Assembly: GCA_012656075.1 (NCBI GenBank)
Contig: JAAKBF010000149.1
Location: 62,001-126,000 of the forward strand
Source: Phytophthora hibernalis
Taxonomy: Eukaryota > Oomycota > Peronosporomycetes > Peronosporales > Peronosporaceae
DNA length: 64,000 bases
Reading direction: 5' to 3'
A program made the position numbers and the translations under genes. This document shows, in pieces, positions 1-10,500 of the stretch (the first letter of the stretch is position 1; each line of letters begins with the position of its first letter). The notes under the pieces are model-generated. The model searched no databases. It was given only the letters and a program-made list of their open reading frames with translations, and was not told where the DNA came from.

Positions 1-969
1 GAACGTGGAACTATATGTTGAAAATCAAACTTGTGGATCTTCACCTGATTTTTAAGGAGATTGACTTGATGGCTAACCCACAAATTCGTCTTCGTCTCCG
101 CGTTAATCAAGGCACTTCAGCTATCGATATTGATAACTCCCTTAGAATGACGCTAACGAGTACTACACTTTCGAGCGGAAATACCTGTCCAATAATGGTT
201 GCTTCAGCCACCAATCCAAACCCTATGTATACTGCTCTTTCTGTTGCGGGTTCGATTGCTGTATCTTGGGGTGCTGTTGTCAATGCACTTGAACCCACTA
301 TTGATGGAACTTACATGCCTTTCACTACGTCTCGTCTATACGTTCCATTTGTTCATTTGAGAATCCTCAGGCTATCATATCTAAACCAGTCAAGAAGGTT
401 CGATACAACGATTGCTATGCTCAATGGTTCTACCAGCGCGCTGGTACTGGAAAACAAACGACTCAGCATAACGCTGCATTTGACCTTCAGCTATCCGCTT
501 CTGTCAAGAATGCCAAGTATGTCATTCTCCTCCCTTTCGCCGAATAGACAGGTAATTTCGCTTCGGCTGCTGTTCAGGAATTCCAAAGCCCTTTTGACTC
601 ACTCTCCACCCTGGTTCGAGCATTCGCAACTTCAATGTTCGCATTGGTTCGAGTCAAGTGTTTGATATTAGTCATGACTACGACTTCCATCACTTCCACA
701 ATGAACTTGCTAAGATCTCTTCGATCAAAGGTGATCTAACCCCTGAATTGGTGAATGGTCTCCTTGACTATCAGACGTGGTCGCTAACTAACCGTGTTCA
801 TATCGCTGACGTTAGTCGCCTGTCAGAGCGTGATATCCCTCAAGTTATTCAGGTCCAGGGCGTGAATGCCGGTTGTCAGGGTACAAACATGCTCGTTTTG
901 GTTGTGAGTGAGCAAGAGCTGTCCTACGATCGTCTAACGGGCGAAATTTTAGATTTTACCACAGCTTAG
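1..969 (+). pseudogene. Maverick/Polinton major capsid protein, C-terminal part
   Basis: This is the 3' part of a double-jelly-roll capsid gene; the 5' end lies outside the window. Seen: a conserved block with KVRYNDCYAQWF and NAKYVILLPFAE (about 380-545), then FNVRIGSSQVFDIS and an arginine-rich VDxSRL-like strand before the stop at 967-969. These blocks fit the second half of Maverick/Polinton major capsid proteins, which build icosahedral shells. The reading shifts frame near 50 (T run), 356 and 628 and has a TAG at 545-547. The copy is therefore either decayed or carries sequence errors. It is the only virus gene here clearly on the plus strand and is convergent with the gene at 1018. The family call is from motif memory, not a search. 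Confidence 0.7.
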
Positions 970-1017
970 AAGAGCTACTTTTGATAGTTCTGAAAGCTAA
1001 CAAAAATATTTTATCTC

Positions 1018-1320
1018 TTAGTTAAGTTCTTTGAGTAGCTTAGGACACTTCTCAATCACGAATTCACTTTTACGAAGGTAATCGATATAACCGGGATCCA
1101 TTCGACTGATCTGCTTGAGAGTCTTACCTCGATACTTTCCCCACGCCATCATATATGAGTTATCGTTATTGAGAAACTTGGAGTGAAGAAAGATCTTGAT
1201 TTCCTCACTAATATTTAGACTGGGTTGGTTGAATACCCATTGACAATAACCAGGGTCAGAAGCATATACTTCTTCGATTGGCTTGCCCTTGTATTTTCCA
1301 AAAGGTAGTTCGCTCGACAT
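1018..1320 (-). CDS. Small protein with two exoX-C-like FGKYKG repeats
   Basis: The protein is 100 residues. It holds two copies of one module: LPFGKYKGKPIEEVY followed by DPGYCQWV, then AWGKYRGKTLKQI followed by DPGYIDYL. This pattern is typical of the C-terminal domain of exodeoxyribonuclease X and of small viral and phage proteins, where it probably contacts nucleic acid. No exonuclease catalytic domain is present, so the biochemical role is unknown. I chose the ATG at 1320. An in-frame upstream ATG at 1347 overlaps the ATATAG box at 1338-1343, which is the likely promoter. The frame is intact, unlike most of its viral neighbours. Confidence 0.65.
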   Translation of the reverse strand: MSSELPFGKYKGKPIEEVYASDPGYCQWVFNQPSLNISEEIKIFLHSKFLNNDNSYMMAWGKYRGKTLKQISRMDPGYIDYLRKSEFVIEKCPKLLKELN

Positions 1321-1337
1321 GTTATCAGTTGGTGGAT

Positions 1338-1343
1338 CTATAT
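1338..1343 (-). promoter_or_regulatory. ATATAG box upstream of the exoX-C-like gene
   Basis: On the coding strand the sequence is ATATAGATCC, 17 nt before the ATG at 1320. The same ATATAG word precedes five other virus genes in this element, so I infer a virus-type promoter element. Confidence 0.4.
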
Positions 1344-1389
1344 ACATACCCCTTATTTTTGAGAAAAATTAATTAATTAAGTAGCTTGC

Positions 1390-1542
1390 TTACCATTTAC
1401 TATAGTCTGGACCCCACCAACCAAGATCTTGCGGATATGGCATTGTCTTTATCCACTTCGAATGTTTTTCTTTATTACAGTGCTTTGCAAAGTTCCATCT
1501 CTCCATCGATGATCCGCACAAGCAAGTGATTCTTTCATTCAT
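1390..1542 (-). CDS. 50-residue zinc-finger protein of the Maverick
   Basis: An uninterrupted 50-codon frame begins with MNERITCLCGSSMERW and continues NFAKHCNKEKH. The C-x-C...H-x5-H spacing matches the short single zinc-finger motif common in proteins of large DNA viruses and Polintons. The rest is a tryptophan- and proline-rich tail ending in YSKW. It lies between the exoX-C-like gene and the inserted kinase/repeat segment, in the same direction as most virus genes. Function is unknown; a nucleic-acid or protein contact is an inference. No ATATAG box is visible before it. Confidence 0.5.
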   Translation of the reverse strand: MNERITCLCGSSMERWNFAKHCNKEKHSKWIKTMPYPQDLGWWGPDYSKW

Positions 1543-1934
1543 CGGAGCTGAAATTATTTTTTCATCATATCTTCACTGACTTCTGGTGAGGAAATTTCAG
1601 TGAGGAAATTTCGATAATGTGTGCATACCACAACGCTCTTGCGATGGCTTTGCCTTACACTTTAATCCACTATCCAAAATGTAATTGCACATTCCTATTA
1701 CTTGTAGTAATTATTATATACTTAATATTTGTTTATCAGGATCAACTCGTTTTAGCCTTTGAACTCTCTATCGCAATCTATCGGTCCCGAAACTACCCTA
1801 AGATACAGAGGATGCGCCCTCTCGCTTTTAGCTGGTCGAGAGGGGCGTCGATGAAACCAACAGCTGTTAGATCTCAGTCGTCGAGCGGCTCTGAAACTAT
1901 TAATACCTCAAGATTCAAAAGACGTCTCTATCGC
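1543..1934. other. No supportable gene
   Basis: This stretch holds a short tandem of a GAGGAAATTTC word (about 1586-1611). A long open frame on the plus strand shows no recognisable protein features. It probably marks the edge of the material inserted into the virus element. Confidence 0.5.
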
Positions 1935-2051
1935 TCGAGAGGTTGCGTCGTCGAAATAGCACCTGGTCCGAAAGAAGGTTCCAGGATTGTTCTCGCTGGT
2001 AAATTACGGAAAGTAAAAATACTGCCGGCGTAATGCTCCATGACCCACTAC
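1935..2051 (-). repeat. Dispersed repeat A, copy 1
   Basis: About 115 bp closely resembles 13099-13213, in the same orientation, by direct reading. In the minus direction it begins GTAGTGGGTCATGGAGCATT. Similarity stops sharply after that end in both copies. In copy 2 it abuts the 26-bp inverted repeat that bounds the MULE. I infer a transposon terminus but cannot name the family. Confidence 0.6.
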
Positions 2052-2059
2052 TCGTGCTC

Positions 2060-2692
2060 TTCTACGCCCAAATGTTGGCCACTAGCGGCTGCGGGCTAGT
2101 GGCAGCATCAACAAAATCATTCAAAACCAAGAGTCATGCTCTTCTCGTTGCCGGATCACATTTGACCAACAGATATCCCGATGCATCCACCCCAAACGGT
2201 GAAGATCCACCAGAGCCTCAACAACGTCCCGCAAGGCACCAAACAACTCGAGCAGGCTGGATGGCCCCGCCATCGTTCCGCGAGGCTCAAACACTGCCGT
2301 CCTCTTTTCATAATTCAGTTATGCGAGACGATCAACATTTGAAACTCCAGCTTGTTCCATGTGAGCATATACTTGTTGAGAAGGTAAAATTGCCAGTATC
2401 CGGAAAAACTTTCTTTACGAACGTTGGGAACAGGTGCACAACTACACCACTCGAACGCACAAGGTCCCTATATTCGTCGTTTCCAGACGCTGGGCAAGCT
2501 GCTACGATGGCTGAGACACTGGGCTACAAGTTCCCTGGTTCGGTGGACCTTGAATACATTCCGGCCGTCTGCATTGTCCATAAATTTGTAGCACCTTACT
2601 ATAAACCTCTTCAGCCCCGGTGTCAGCTCTTCGCGAGCCTACATCGCGGAATTCACTTTTTCAATAAGCTAAAGAGTCCTGTACACGCCTAG
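2060..2692 (-). pseudogene. Degenerate CRN-type protein kinase fragment
   Basis: On the minus strand a kinase catalytic core is readable: LLELFGALRDVVEALVDLH, then GWMHRDICWSNVI (HRD at about 2174-2182), then a DFVDAA segment standing for the DFG region near 2110. This arrangement is that of the kinase domain carried by a class of oomycete CRN effectors. Stops and frame changes occur upstream of the core, and the domain is cut off at about 2060 where repeat A begins. It sits inside the Maverick between the zinc-finger gene and the virus genes beyond 3086, so I infer an insertion. The complementary C-terminal kinase half appears at 20117-20401. Confidence 0.55.
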
Positions 2693-2796
2693 CTATCAAT
2701 AAAAGCGACTGGTGGTTTTTAAAGTGCCAACCGATAAGTATTTAAAGAGCTAAGACATTTTATGTGGTCGGTTAGAAAGTCTTGGTCCAATGACTT

Positions 2797-3015
2797 ATGT
2801 CGAGTACAATAAATGTCGAAGACATTCTAAGAAGTATCTCTGGTAGTGATATAACCATGGGTTGCGGACCGACGCAAGAGCTCAAAACCAATTTAACTAC
2901 TGATGAACCGCGTCAGATTGTGGGATCGACCATGCTCCAAGCTGACAAAATTACTGTTATTGGGGATAGTGTTTTCTTACCCACCAAACCCCGAAGGAGA
3001 TTCTGCCATACTTGA
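2797..3015 (+). CDS. Short unassigned ORF
   Basis: A 72-codon open frame starts at an ATG, followed on the plus strand by an AT-rich stretch and then by the convergent gene at 3086. I recognise no domain. A partner frame continues with acidic residues to about 3040, so this may be a frame-broken remnant of a plus-strand virus protein. It could equally be chance. Confidence 0.25.
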   Translation: MSSTINVEDILRSISGSDITMGCGPTQELKTNLTTDEPRQIVGSTMLQADKITVIGDSVFLPTKPRRRFCHT

Positions 3016-3085
3016 GGTTTCTATCAGCGATAAAAAATTCAGTCTATCGAGGCTATGCTAATAAACTCGTGAGGAATGGTATTGC

Positions 3086-3346
3086 TTAGATAGCAAAAGT
3101 CTTCATAGTTTTAGTCTTTTTAGGCTGGTAAGCCCACATGCGACCACCCTCTGTCTGAGTCGATGCATCAACCTTCCTGATAGACTTATCAAGGTCAGTA
3201 GCCCAAACAGCTGCCTGAGTCTTCTGGGGACGATCTTGAATGATCAGATTCTTCATGATGGCTTTAAGCTCGGCGACGTTGAGATCAGCGTTATCGCCAT
3301 AGCTACCACCTGAACTGGAAATAATGCGTGGGTTAAAGAAGAACAT
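3086..3346 (-). CDS. Unassigned 86-residue Maverick protein
   Basis: An intact 86-codon frame starts MFFFNPRIISSSGG. It has a short charged helix-forming middle (LNVAELKAIMKNLI) and a basic C-terminus rich in lysine and threonine. No domain is recognised. It shares the words DASTQTEGG and VWATDLD in style with the 97-residue N-terminal part of the gene at 3527-5961, which has WASDI and STQTDTSVG. The two may be related small structural proteins; that is inference from short similarity only. The start is preceded by a TATTATAAACT stretch rather than an ATATAG box. Confidence 0.45.
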   Translation of the reverse strand: MFFFNPRIISSSGGSYGDNADLNVAELKAIMKNLIIQDRPQKTQAAVWATDLDKSIRKVDASTQTEGGRMWAYQPKKTKTMKTFAI

Positions 3347-3526
3347 AGTTTATAATAGACGCGTGATAATTTGCTTAAATTCGTTATCACCAATTAGTCG
3401 ATTGCTGTACATATCCACAGTGAGAGACTTGAGCTGTTTGATGATGCTCGGGTTGTCATTCCCTAACATCATCGCTCCCTTGAGATTATCATACTCAGCA
3501 CGAAGAGTCTCCAGAGGGTTCGTTAG
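3347..3526. other. AT-rich spacer without a supported gene
   Basis: Nothing recognisable was seen. A short plus-strand open frame here has no domain. Confidence 0.4.
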
Positions 3527-5961
3527 CTAATCATGGAAATTGTGCCGAAGATGTGTGAGCGCAAGGATCTCTTTGAACAGTTTCTTATCATCGATAGATA
3601 GCTTATCATACGAAGCTTGATCGATCTGATTCTTATACACAAGAGTCCTGATCATGGATTGTAGACTATCACTGATTTGACATTTGGGTCCGCATTTGCA
3701 ACGATTTGGCTGTACAATCACAAGTGTTTTGGCATCAAGGTCGGGAATATGAATATACTTGCTTCCAAGCTGACGATAAACGTAGGCGCTTGGGGTTGCT
3801 AAACCCTGGATTTCGTTGAGATTGTAAGTACGGCCGCGGCGAACTACACCTCCCAATGGAGCAACACCAGCACCTCTTAGACCACGCCCCTTCAAGCCAC
3901 TCCCACTAACAACATTTACCATATCATTAAGAACTCCTTTTACCCTTCGTTGATCTTGTCGCTCATTAAAGTCTTCTACATGTGTTTTTCCATGTAAAGC
4001 TTGACTGTATTGCTTTGACTTCGCTGAATAGACTGCCTTTGTTGCTTTCATAGCTGATGTCGCTGCCTTCAACGCCGATCTTGCTGCTTTTGAGTTTGAC
4101 CCCGTACAGTTCTTCTTAGCGCTTCTGAGCTTCACCAAAGCTGCCTCCGAGTCATCATGAAGCTTTTGCAAATTATCGTCGTGATGATACTGCTCATTAC
4201 TTTGACGCTTGATATCATGGGCCGATTTAAGGATGGCCTCATTTAGGATTTTGAGATTGTCATCAAGGTTTTTACGTATTTTCTCGTTCCGTTTCTTCTC
4301 TTTATTTATTTTAGCCGCTTCTTCATCAGTTGCTGGAAATGGATATTCAACATCCTTGAGATATTTATCCAAATCCTCAAACCGTTGAGTAAAGATGAGA
4401 ATGTATCCATCCACCTGATAGTTCTCATCAAACCATTCCAAGCTACACCGGATACTTGCTTATGCCTTTTATATTTATCTTCCGTCATGATATTTAAAGG
4501 TTTGGAATCAGTTGGCTTACCAAAATAGTATGTTGAATGAGGTTTTAACACCTTTTTCTTTTCTGTATAAATAATGGGTATTAGTCTGAAAGGGATTTCA
4601 ATATCCTTCGATTGGAGTTGTGTGTAGTAATCCGTCAGTATCCTTGTAGCATCATTGTCCGCGTTGCTCAGCTTTGGGTTCATATCTTCATCGATACCAC
4701 TCATTGTTCCATGTTTAGCTTCTCCATCGGCTGGTGTGAATTCCTTGACGCCAATTTCCTCGTCATGCTTACCAATCACCTCTAACTGAAGTCCTCTGTC
4801 TCTGACCATATTGATAAATGAACGTAGCGTAAGTAGCCAATTTACCTTCTTTGTGATCGCTGGCTTTGTTCTATCACTTTCTTTTCCATAGACGCTGATT
4901 GAATGCCCATCAACCCAAACGTATCCATCATTATCAATAGGGGATGTCTTGATAGCTCCATTGAGTATTGGAACAATCTTCTTTCTTAAGCCATTGGATT
5001 CAAGCAATCCCTTATTTTTACTGATGGTCCAAAACAGTTTGAGCTTGCTATTAGACTGATCACTCGCTGTGGAAGTTGAATTATCGAAGACAAAACTGTC
5101 CTCAAGTCTCTGTTTGGTGCGATCAGCGATATCTCCTTCTGAAGCATTGACTCTTTTCCTTTTTGATCCAATATATTCCCATATCAGGCGTGGTGTATCT
5201 TTATCCTCCTTCGCCATTTCGTTGCGTTCCCTCTTTTCATTGATATAAGTGAGGAATCTAACGTCGTTGGTGATAATAACTCCAATATGGTCGTATGTTT
5301 CGCTCTAATCAATGCTTGGGACTAAAACATGCTTTTTCAATCTAATACTATACGTCTTTGCATCTTTACCAATGTAATACTTCGTTAGCTGACGTCCTTT
5401 AGATGCAAGAGGATGAATGCGTAAGTCTGCAAGAATTGGATAAGCATCAAATATCTGTGCAACAGCTTGTTTTGATCTATTTTGGTCTTTGATTTCATCG
5501 CTGTCATCATCACTGAATGTAAATTTATCAGGAGCATCTTCTCCAACCATAGCATCATTCATGACAGGAGTGTTGCTGATACCAACATCAACTACTGAAG
5601 GCTTGGCTTGTATGCCAGCATCTACCATCGTTGGTGTGGAGACCTCAGGGTTTTTACGGAGTTTTCATCATTCAGATTTTTTAAAGTCCGATTGAGCAAT
5701 TACCTGATCAATCATACTATCCATGGTTTGCTTTACTTCTTGTGGAATAGTATCATCAGATCCAACACTCGTATCAGTCTGAGTTGATTCGGTTGATTTC
5801 TTAGCAATAGTTGTAATACCATTCGCGATATCACTTGCCCACGAAGCGCCTTCGTACATTTCACGATTGGCTTTAGCTTGACGAACGCGACGCTGAGCTC
5901 TTTCAAGAAGCTCCTGTCGTTTTTGCTCTCTCTGAGCAAGCGATGTGAAATTTGGAAACAT
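3527..5961 (-). pseudogene. Large Maverick protein with coiled-coil and Gly-rich cleavage-like segment
   Basis: Three open stretches form one long coding track: 5961-5671, 5628-4440 (same frame, interrupted by two adjacent TGA near 5665-5670 and a TAG at 5305-5307), and a shifted frame to 3527. The N-terminal part is basic and helical (TSLAQREQKRQELLERAQRR). The middle carries acidic linkers. The last third has a long lysine/alanine-rich helical region followed by SGLKGRGLRGAGVAPLGG (about 3860-3906), then a folded C-terminal domain with GRTYNLNEI, KYIHIPDLD and a CKCGPKC cluster. LKGRG and LRGAG fit the adenovirus-protease rule (M/I/L)xGx-G, so I infer a capsid-associated precursor. No enzyme motif is seen. 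An ATATAG box lies 7 nt before the first ATG. Confidence 0.45.
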
Positions 5962-5968
5962 ATTGATC

Positions 5969-5974
5969 CTATAT
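5969..5974 (-). promoter_or_regulatory. ATATAG box upstream of the large protein
   Basis: The coding strand reads ATATAGGATCAAT then ATG at 5961. It is one of the six ATATAG boxes in the element. Confidence 0.4.
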
Positions 5975-6011
5975 GTTGTGAGTCATAAAAATGAGTACCG
6001 TAATTAGGTTT

Positions 6012-6299
6012 CTACCAGTAGCTCGGCATAACTGAGTCATGGCGGAAAGGTAGATATGTATGACAGATTCGGTTTCTCTCATTGAGAAGATTTAGATATC
6101 GGTCTTTGATACAATGGAACGGAACGCCAAAGATTTCTTCCAACTCATGTTGATACTTTCGATTGACTACCGTTTTGCGGAAATTCGCGCTTGCATCAAG
6201 GTTCAACAACTCATTCTTGATTCGACTTACTTCTTGGATGATCCAAAGCTTACGTCGAATCTTAACAAGCTCACGTTCTTTTCTATACAACTGGGGCAC
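6012..6299 (-). CDS. Unassigned basic 95-residue Maverick protein
   Basis: An open frame of about 95 codons is rich in arginine, lysine and leucine (RKERELVKIRRKLWII, RNRICHTYLPFRHD). No domain is recognised. The frame has no ATG of its own at its upstream end. An ATG sits one base out of frame directly after an ATATAGATACCA box (6308-6313), so I suspect a one-base indel at the start. It lies between the integrase and the large protein, all on the minus strand. Its size and basic charge suggest a nucleic-acid-binding or scaffold role, which is only a guess. Confidence 0.4.
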   Translation of the reverse strand: MPQLYRKERELVKIRRKLWIIQEVSRIKNELLNLDASANFRKTVVNRKYQHELEEIFGVPFHCIKDRYLNLLNERNRICHTYLPFRHDSVMPSYW

Positions 6300-6307
6300 A
6301 TTGGTAT

Positions 6308-6313
6308 CTATAT
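6308..6313 (-). promoter_or_regulatory. ATATAG box upstream of the 95-residue gene
   Basis: The coding strand reads ATATAGATACCAATG. The ATG directly after the box is one base out of frame with the open frame. Confidence 0.35.
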
Positions 6314-6412
6314 ATCAAGTCAGATAATTCATAATCGTATAAAAATATTGGCAGTAATATATGGGTCAAAAGCTTACAGAGGATGTCTCTATCAATTAAA
6401 TTTTAAAGCTAA

Positions 6413-7498
6413 TCACGTCTCCTTTTTTGACTTCCAGTACTCGTTTTCAAGAGTTGATCTCTTGTTCTTGTTAATTAAACGGAGATTTGAGAATGGCTCC
6501 CAGGAGTCAGGCTCATTACCAACCCACTTGATCAGATATTTGTACATACCAGACCGCATCTTTTTGTGATCCAAGATCTTTTCCGCCTCAAGAATGTCGC
6601 CTCGATTAATAGTAGCATCTGTAGTCTCTGTTTTAACCATTTTAAGATCGTTTGGTGCCTTGTAGAGGAGAGGGTATGACCATTTTTGAACGGATTTGGA
6701 CTCGGTAACCATCCATTCCCACTATTGTATAGACGGCATTGCTCCAACGAGCCGATTCTTTACCAAATGCCTGCTTCTTGAGACGGTATAATACGCTTGA
6801 TCCGACCTCAAACTCCTTCTCAATTCTATCGGCTTCCACCTGATTATGACTCAGATCTGCATCCATTACTTTGCCTTTTGCATCATTCGGGGTCATACCA
6901 ATCGAACGATGAAACGTGCTATTGTAGTTTTCAATAACGTCAGTGATAAGCTTTTGCGAAATCCTCTTGGGGACATTTTAGTTAGTCTCTGCTTCAACGT
7001 TCTGTCAAATCGCTCAATTTTTCCCATAGTACCATGAGCACCGGGCTCGTTGTTGTAGTGCTCAATTTTCTTGGATTTGAAGAACTCTTGAGCCTGCGAG
7101 TTCATGAACTCGCTACCATTATCGCTTGTAATGATATCCACTTTATGGAGGCGAACAAACGCTTTAAGCGCTACTAACACAGTTGCTGCTGTCTTGTTCG
7201 ATAAGACCTTTGCAAAGCCCAACCTCGAGTTGATATTGATAGCAGTCAAAATTGGTCGCTTCTCCCAAAACGCAAGATCCATTTGCCAAGAGTTGGGGTT
7301 ATGCGAAGCTATTTTGAAGCCATTGAATCTCTTCTTTTGCTCCTGATATCGTTGAATATCGGTCTGACTCGCATACCAATCCTTTACGATTTTGAAAGTT
7401 ATCTTAGGATTTAACTCCTTTGCCTTCCGATACAGAGCTTGAGCTCCGATAAAACCGGTTTTTGGGTTTTAGTAGAGTTTCTTTAATAGCGCGTCCAT
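6413..7498 (-). pseudogene. Maverick integrase (retroviral-type, with C-terminal chromodomain)
   Basis: This enzyme inserts the element DNA into the genome. Seen in order: an N-terminal helical region (KTGFIGAQALYRKAKEL), the DDE core with MDLAFWEK, ITSDNGSEFM and HGTMGKIERFDRTLK supplying D, D and E, then a C-terminal chromodomain (AEKILDHKKMRSGMYKYLI, then KWVGNEPDSWEP, about 6470-6590). Integrase plus chromodomain is characteristic of Maverick/Polinton elements. The start at 7498 gives MDALLKKLY, immediately followed by an in-frame TAA near 7469-7471. Further frame changes occur near 6895 and 6700. Reading through those points the domain order is complete. An ATATAG box lies 3 nt before the ATG. 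Confidence 0.8.
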
Positions 7499-7501
7499 GA
7501 T

Positions 7502-7507
7502 CTATAT
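7502..7507 (-). promoter_or_regulatory. ATATAG box upstream of the integrase
   Basis: The coding strand reads ATATAGATCATGG, placing the box 3 nt before the integrase ATG. The leader would be extremely short. Confidence 0.4.
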
Positions 7508-7537
7508 TTACATTAAAAATTCCCAGTGGTTAGCTGC

Positions 7538-10500
7538 TTAAATATCAAGTGGTTCAGTCGTGATGCCATCATCAAGTACTCGACGTTTGTCATAGTAGTA
7601 GTTGAGCGCTGTTTTGTTTTGAGTATAGGTTATGATAGATTTGGTTTCTTTCGATAGTGTGAACCCCTTGTTTGTACCTTGTAGCGTGATGCGATCCCGT
7701 ACAACAGTCTCAAACCCATCAGGATTAAGAACACCATTGTTTCGACCACCTCCCTGCTGAACACCCTTCGCTGAAACTTTTACCTTGTAAGATTCGTCGG
7801 GTAGATAGCAAATATAGTTCTTACTCGATAGTGAGACCATAGCATCACCTGACCATTCATCTTTGAACAAACCAGGGTACGGCGATCAAACTTAGCTACC
7901 TCAGTGTTGAAGTCGCGTGGGAACCAATCGTATTTATGCTCCTTGAAGTGAGCACGTAGCTCAGGCTTGATACAGTCTTGAAACGGATTATCACAGCTGA
8001 AAGCGATATAAGCTGAATCAGTGTCCATCTCCTGGTACTGGAAGTCAGAGCGGTCGAAGTAGAAATCTATGCAGTGGTAGTAGAACTGAAGCATACGTAG
8101 CTTCGCAAGCTGATAGATAGCAATCGACAAATGGATTGGGTTCTTGTTATTACGTCGGCGTTTCTTCATGGTGATTTCACACGCATCGTTAAGCTCTTCC
8201 AAGCCATGGAACGTAAAGTGTTCGATCTTGTTCTTAATACCTTTGTCGCTCGACTCATACTTGACCTCTTTGTGCTTGCTCATGTCCATTCCAGATCGAC
8301 CAAAAGCACTGTTGCCTACAAGTTTCATCATCTCAGCAATCATCGCCTTAGACTTATCAACATCACCTTCTCGTCGAGCGTTTGATACAGCCTCCATAAA
8401 AGGAGCAAAAGCCTTGTGAGAGCTGGCCTTCATAAAGCAGTAAGTCTTGGTGATCTCCATACCATGAGAAAGGTACCACTTGAGCAAAGGAGTGTAGATG
8501 AGAATCTTTTCACCAAAGTAGCTACCAATCAACTTGCGAGCTGGCTTTGCTCGGCTTTGCTTGCGCGCCTCATTGTGATCGAACATGTGCTTACCAATGA
8601 CGCTCTCATTCGTACAGTCGATCAGTACATTCTTGAAAATTGGAGTCAACTCACGAAAGTACTGTTTGCGGTGCTCTGGTGTGCGAATATCACACTCGAG
8701 AAAGCCGAATACCTTGTCTGCTTTGATGTCATCGATGATATCATCATACGCTTCAACCATAGTCAATCGACCGCATGGCATCTCATTACCAATAGCCCAT
8801 AGGTATACAGCGTTAGCGTCGTATCCGATAATTTTCTTACAGACCTTACCACCGCGAATCTTCGTGTCATTACGCTTAGCGTAGCGATTGAAGATAATAG
8901 ATGGACCTCCAGTAATGTTGGCCTTCTTCTTAGAGTAGATATCCTTCTCCTCCTTGTCGATCGAGTAGACCAGTCTGTCCGAGTTGAACTCAAGCAACTT
9001 CTTATACCGAAACCCCTTAAGCGACATGTCTTTTCGAGCGGTGTTGCACTTTACGCAGCTGACCAAGATGTTGCCGTCGATGTGGCCAAGATTATGGTTG
9101 ATACGATCCGCTGAAGCGGTATCAGCAGTCAGCTGACAGTAGCATAGACCACAGATACCTTTGCTTTTGCAGCAATGTATTCAAGTGCTCGAGTGTCATA
9201 CCAAATTTTCGCTTTGCCTTAGCGTCCTGACTCTTGTAGCCAGCCATGCGCTTAGCTGGAAATTGGAATGCGTTAGCAGGTTTCTTATCCGGAAATTGGA
9301 GATTATTGAAGCAGGTCTGATACATGACCTTCTCTGAAAGACCAGGTAGGGACACTCCATCCGCAAACATATCCAGATTGAAACGCTTAAATAGCTCTCG
9401 CTGAGCCTTGAAGCTTTGATGAAAGGGACTACGTTGAGATTGTTGTACCAGATCAGTAGGTCTTTGATCGATTTCATCTCGTAGTAATCCCACACGAACT
9501 TCACTCGTTCGTAGTCATCGCCGGTGATGCTTGTTCCACGGAGCTTGCTATCAAAAGCTGACTTAGGCGGGATAGTAGTCTGGTTTAGAACATTGAACGC
9601 GGTGATGTACTCGTAATGGAAAAGACCCTTGCCAAGACCGCATACACATCTAATTTTGTCATCGCATTTGCAGCCACCGAGATATGTTGTAAGATACTTG
9701 TCGTAGCTAGTACCAGCTGGTACATAGTTAGTGATATCAAGCATTTTCATGTCCGATGTAGCAATGCACATGTAGCTGGGGTTCTTGATGACAGATTTGA
9801 TGTTGTCGGTACCAATTACGGCAAACAAATCCTTCTTAATCAAGTTAAGATCGTATCGACCAGAATTGAAGCCGAATAGTGGTACTTGCTGTTTCCGTTT
9901 CCCGTAATCAGATCTTTGCTTACCAAAACCAAGACTGCGGTGAAAGTCAACGAAGCTGGCATACTTCCCTCTTCAATCCAACTCTCAACATCAGGCATCT
10001 TGTAGGTCTTACCAAGCTTTACACCTGGAAGTTCCATGCCTGTCAGACCGTGAGCATTGATGAGTTTTTGAAGAAGCAATTTGTACTTATTGACATTGTA
10101 CTGCTGGATCTTCACGGATACATCACCGATGTATTTGAACATATCCGTAAGCAGCACCTTTGGATCGTCATTTTCAAAGCAACGCACCTCCTCGGTTAAG
10201 CTATCAGCTACTGATACTGACACAGGAATATGTTCGTTCGTGAAGACAGTATTCTCCCCGTGTTGAGTCGCGGTAGGCTTAAGAATGGCCTCAAAGTCAT
10301 AAACGATGAAGTGATCGATGTACTGGTCAGCATCCTTGATGGAATACTTAGTAAGCAGTGATCGTATCGTGTTCTGAGCCGGTTTGTAAATAGTTGGCTC
10401 AGCGGGAAGCTCTCAATATTTACAAGCTCACACTGATTCTTCTTGTGATTTTTCAGCTTTTCAGCGCTGATAAAAACCATTTCACACTTAGGACATTGAT

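Noticed and set aside
2033..2692. Plus-strand open frame of about 219 codons
   Set aside because: The opposite strand reads a kinase catalytic core through the same bases, and the plus-strand product has no recognisable features.
545..7471. Alternative genetic code in the Maverick
   Set aside because: In-frame stops include TAG, TAA and TGA at different genes (545, 5305, 5668, 7469), so no single codon reassignment explains them; mutation or error does.
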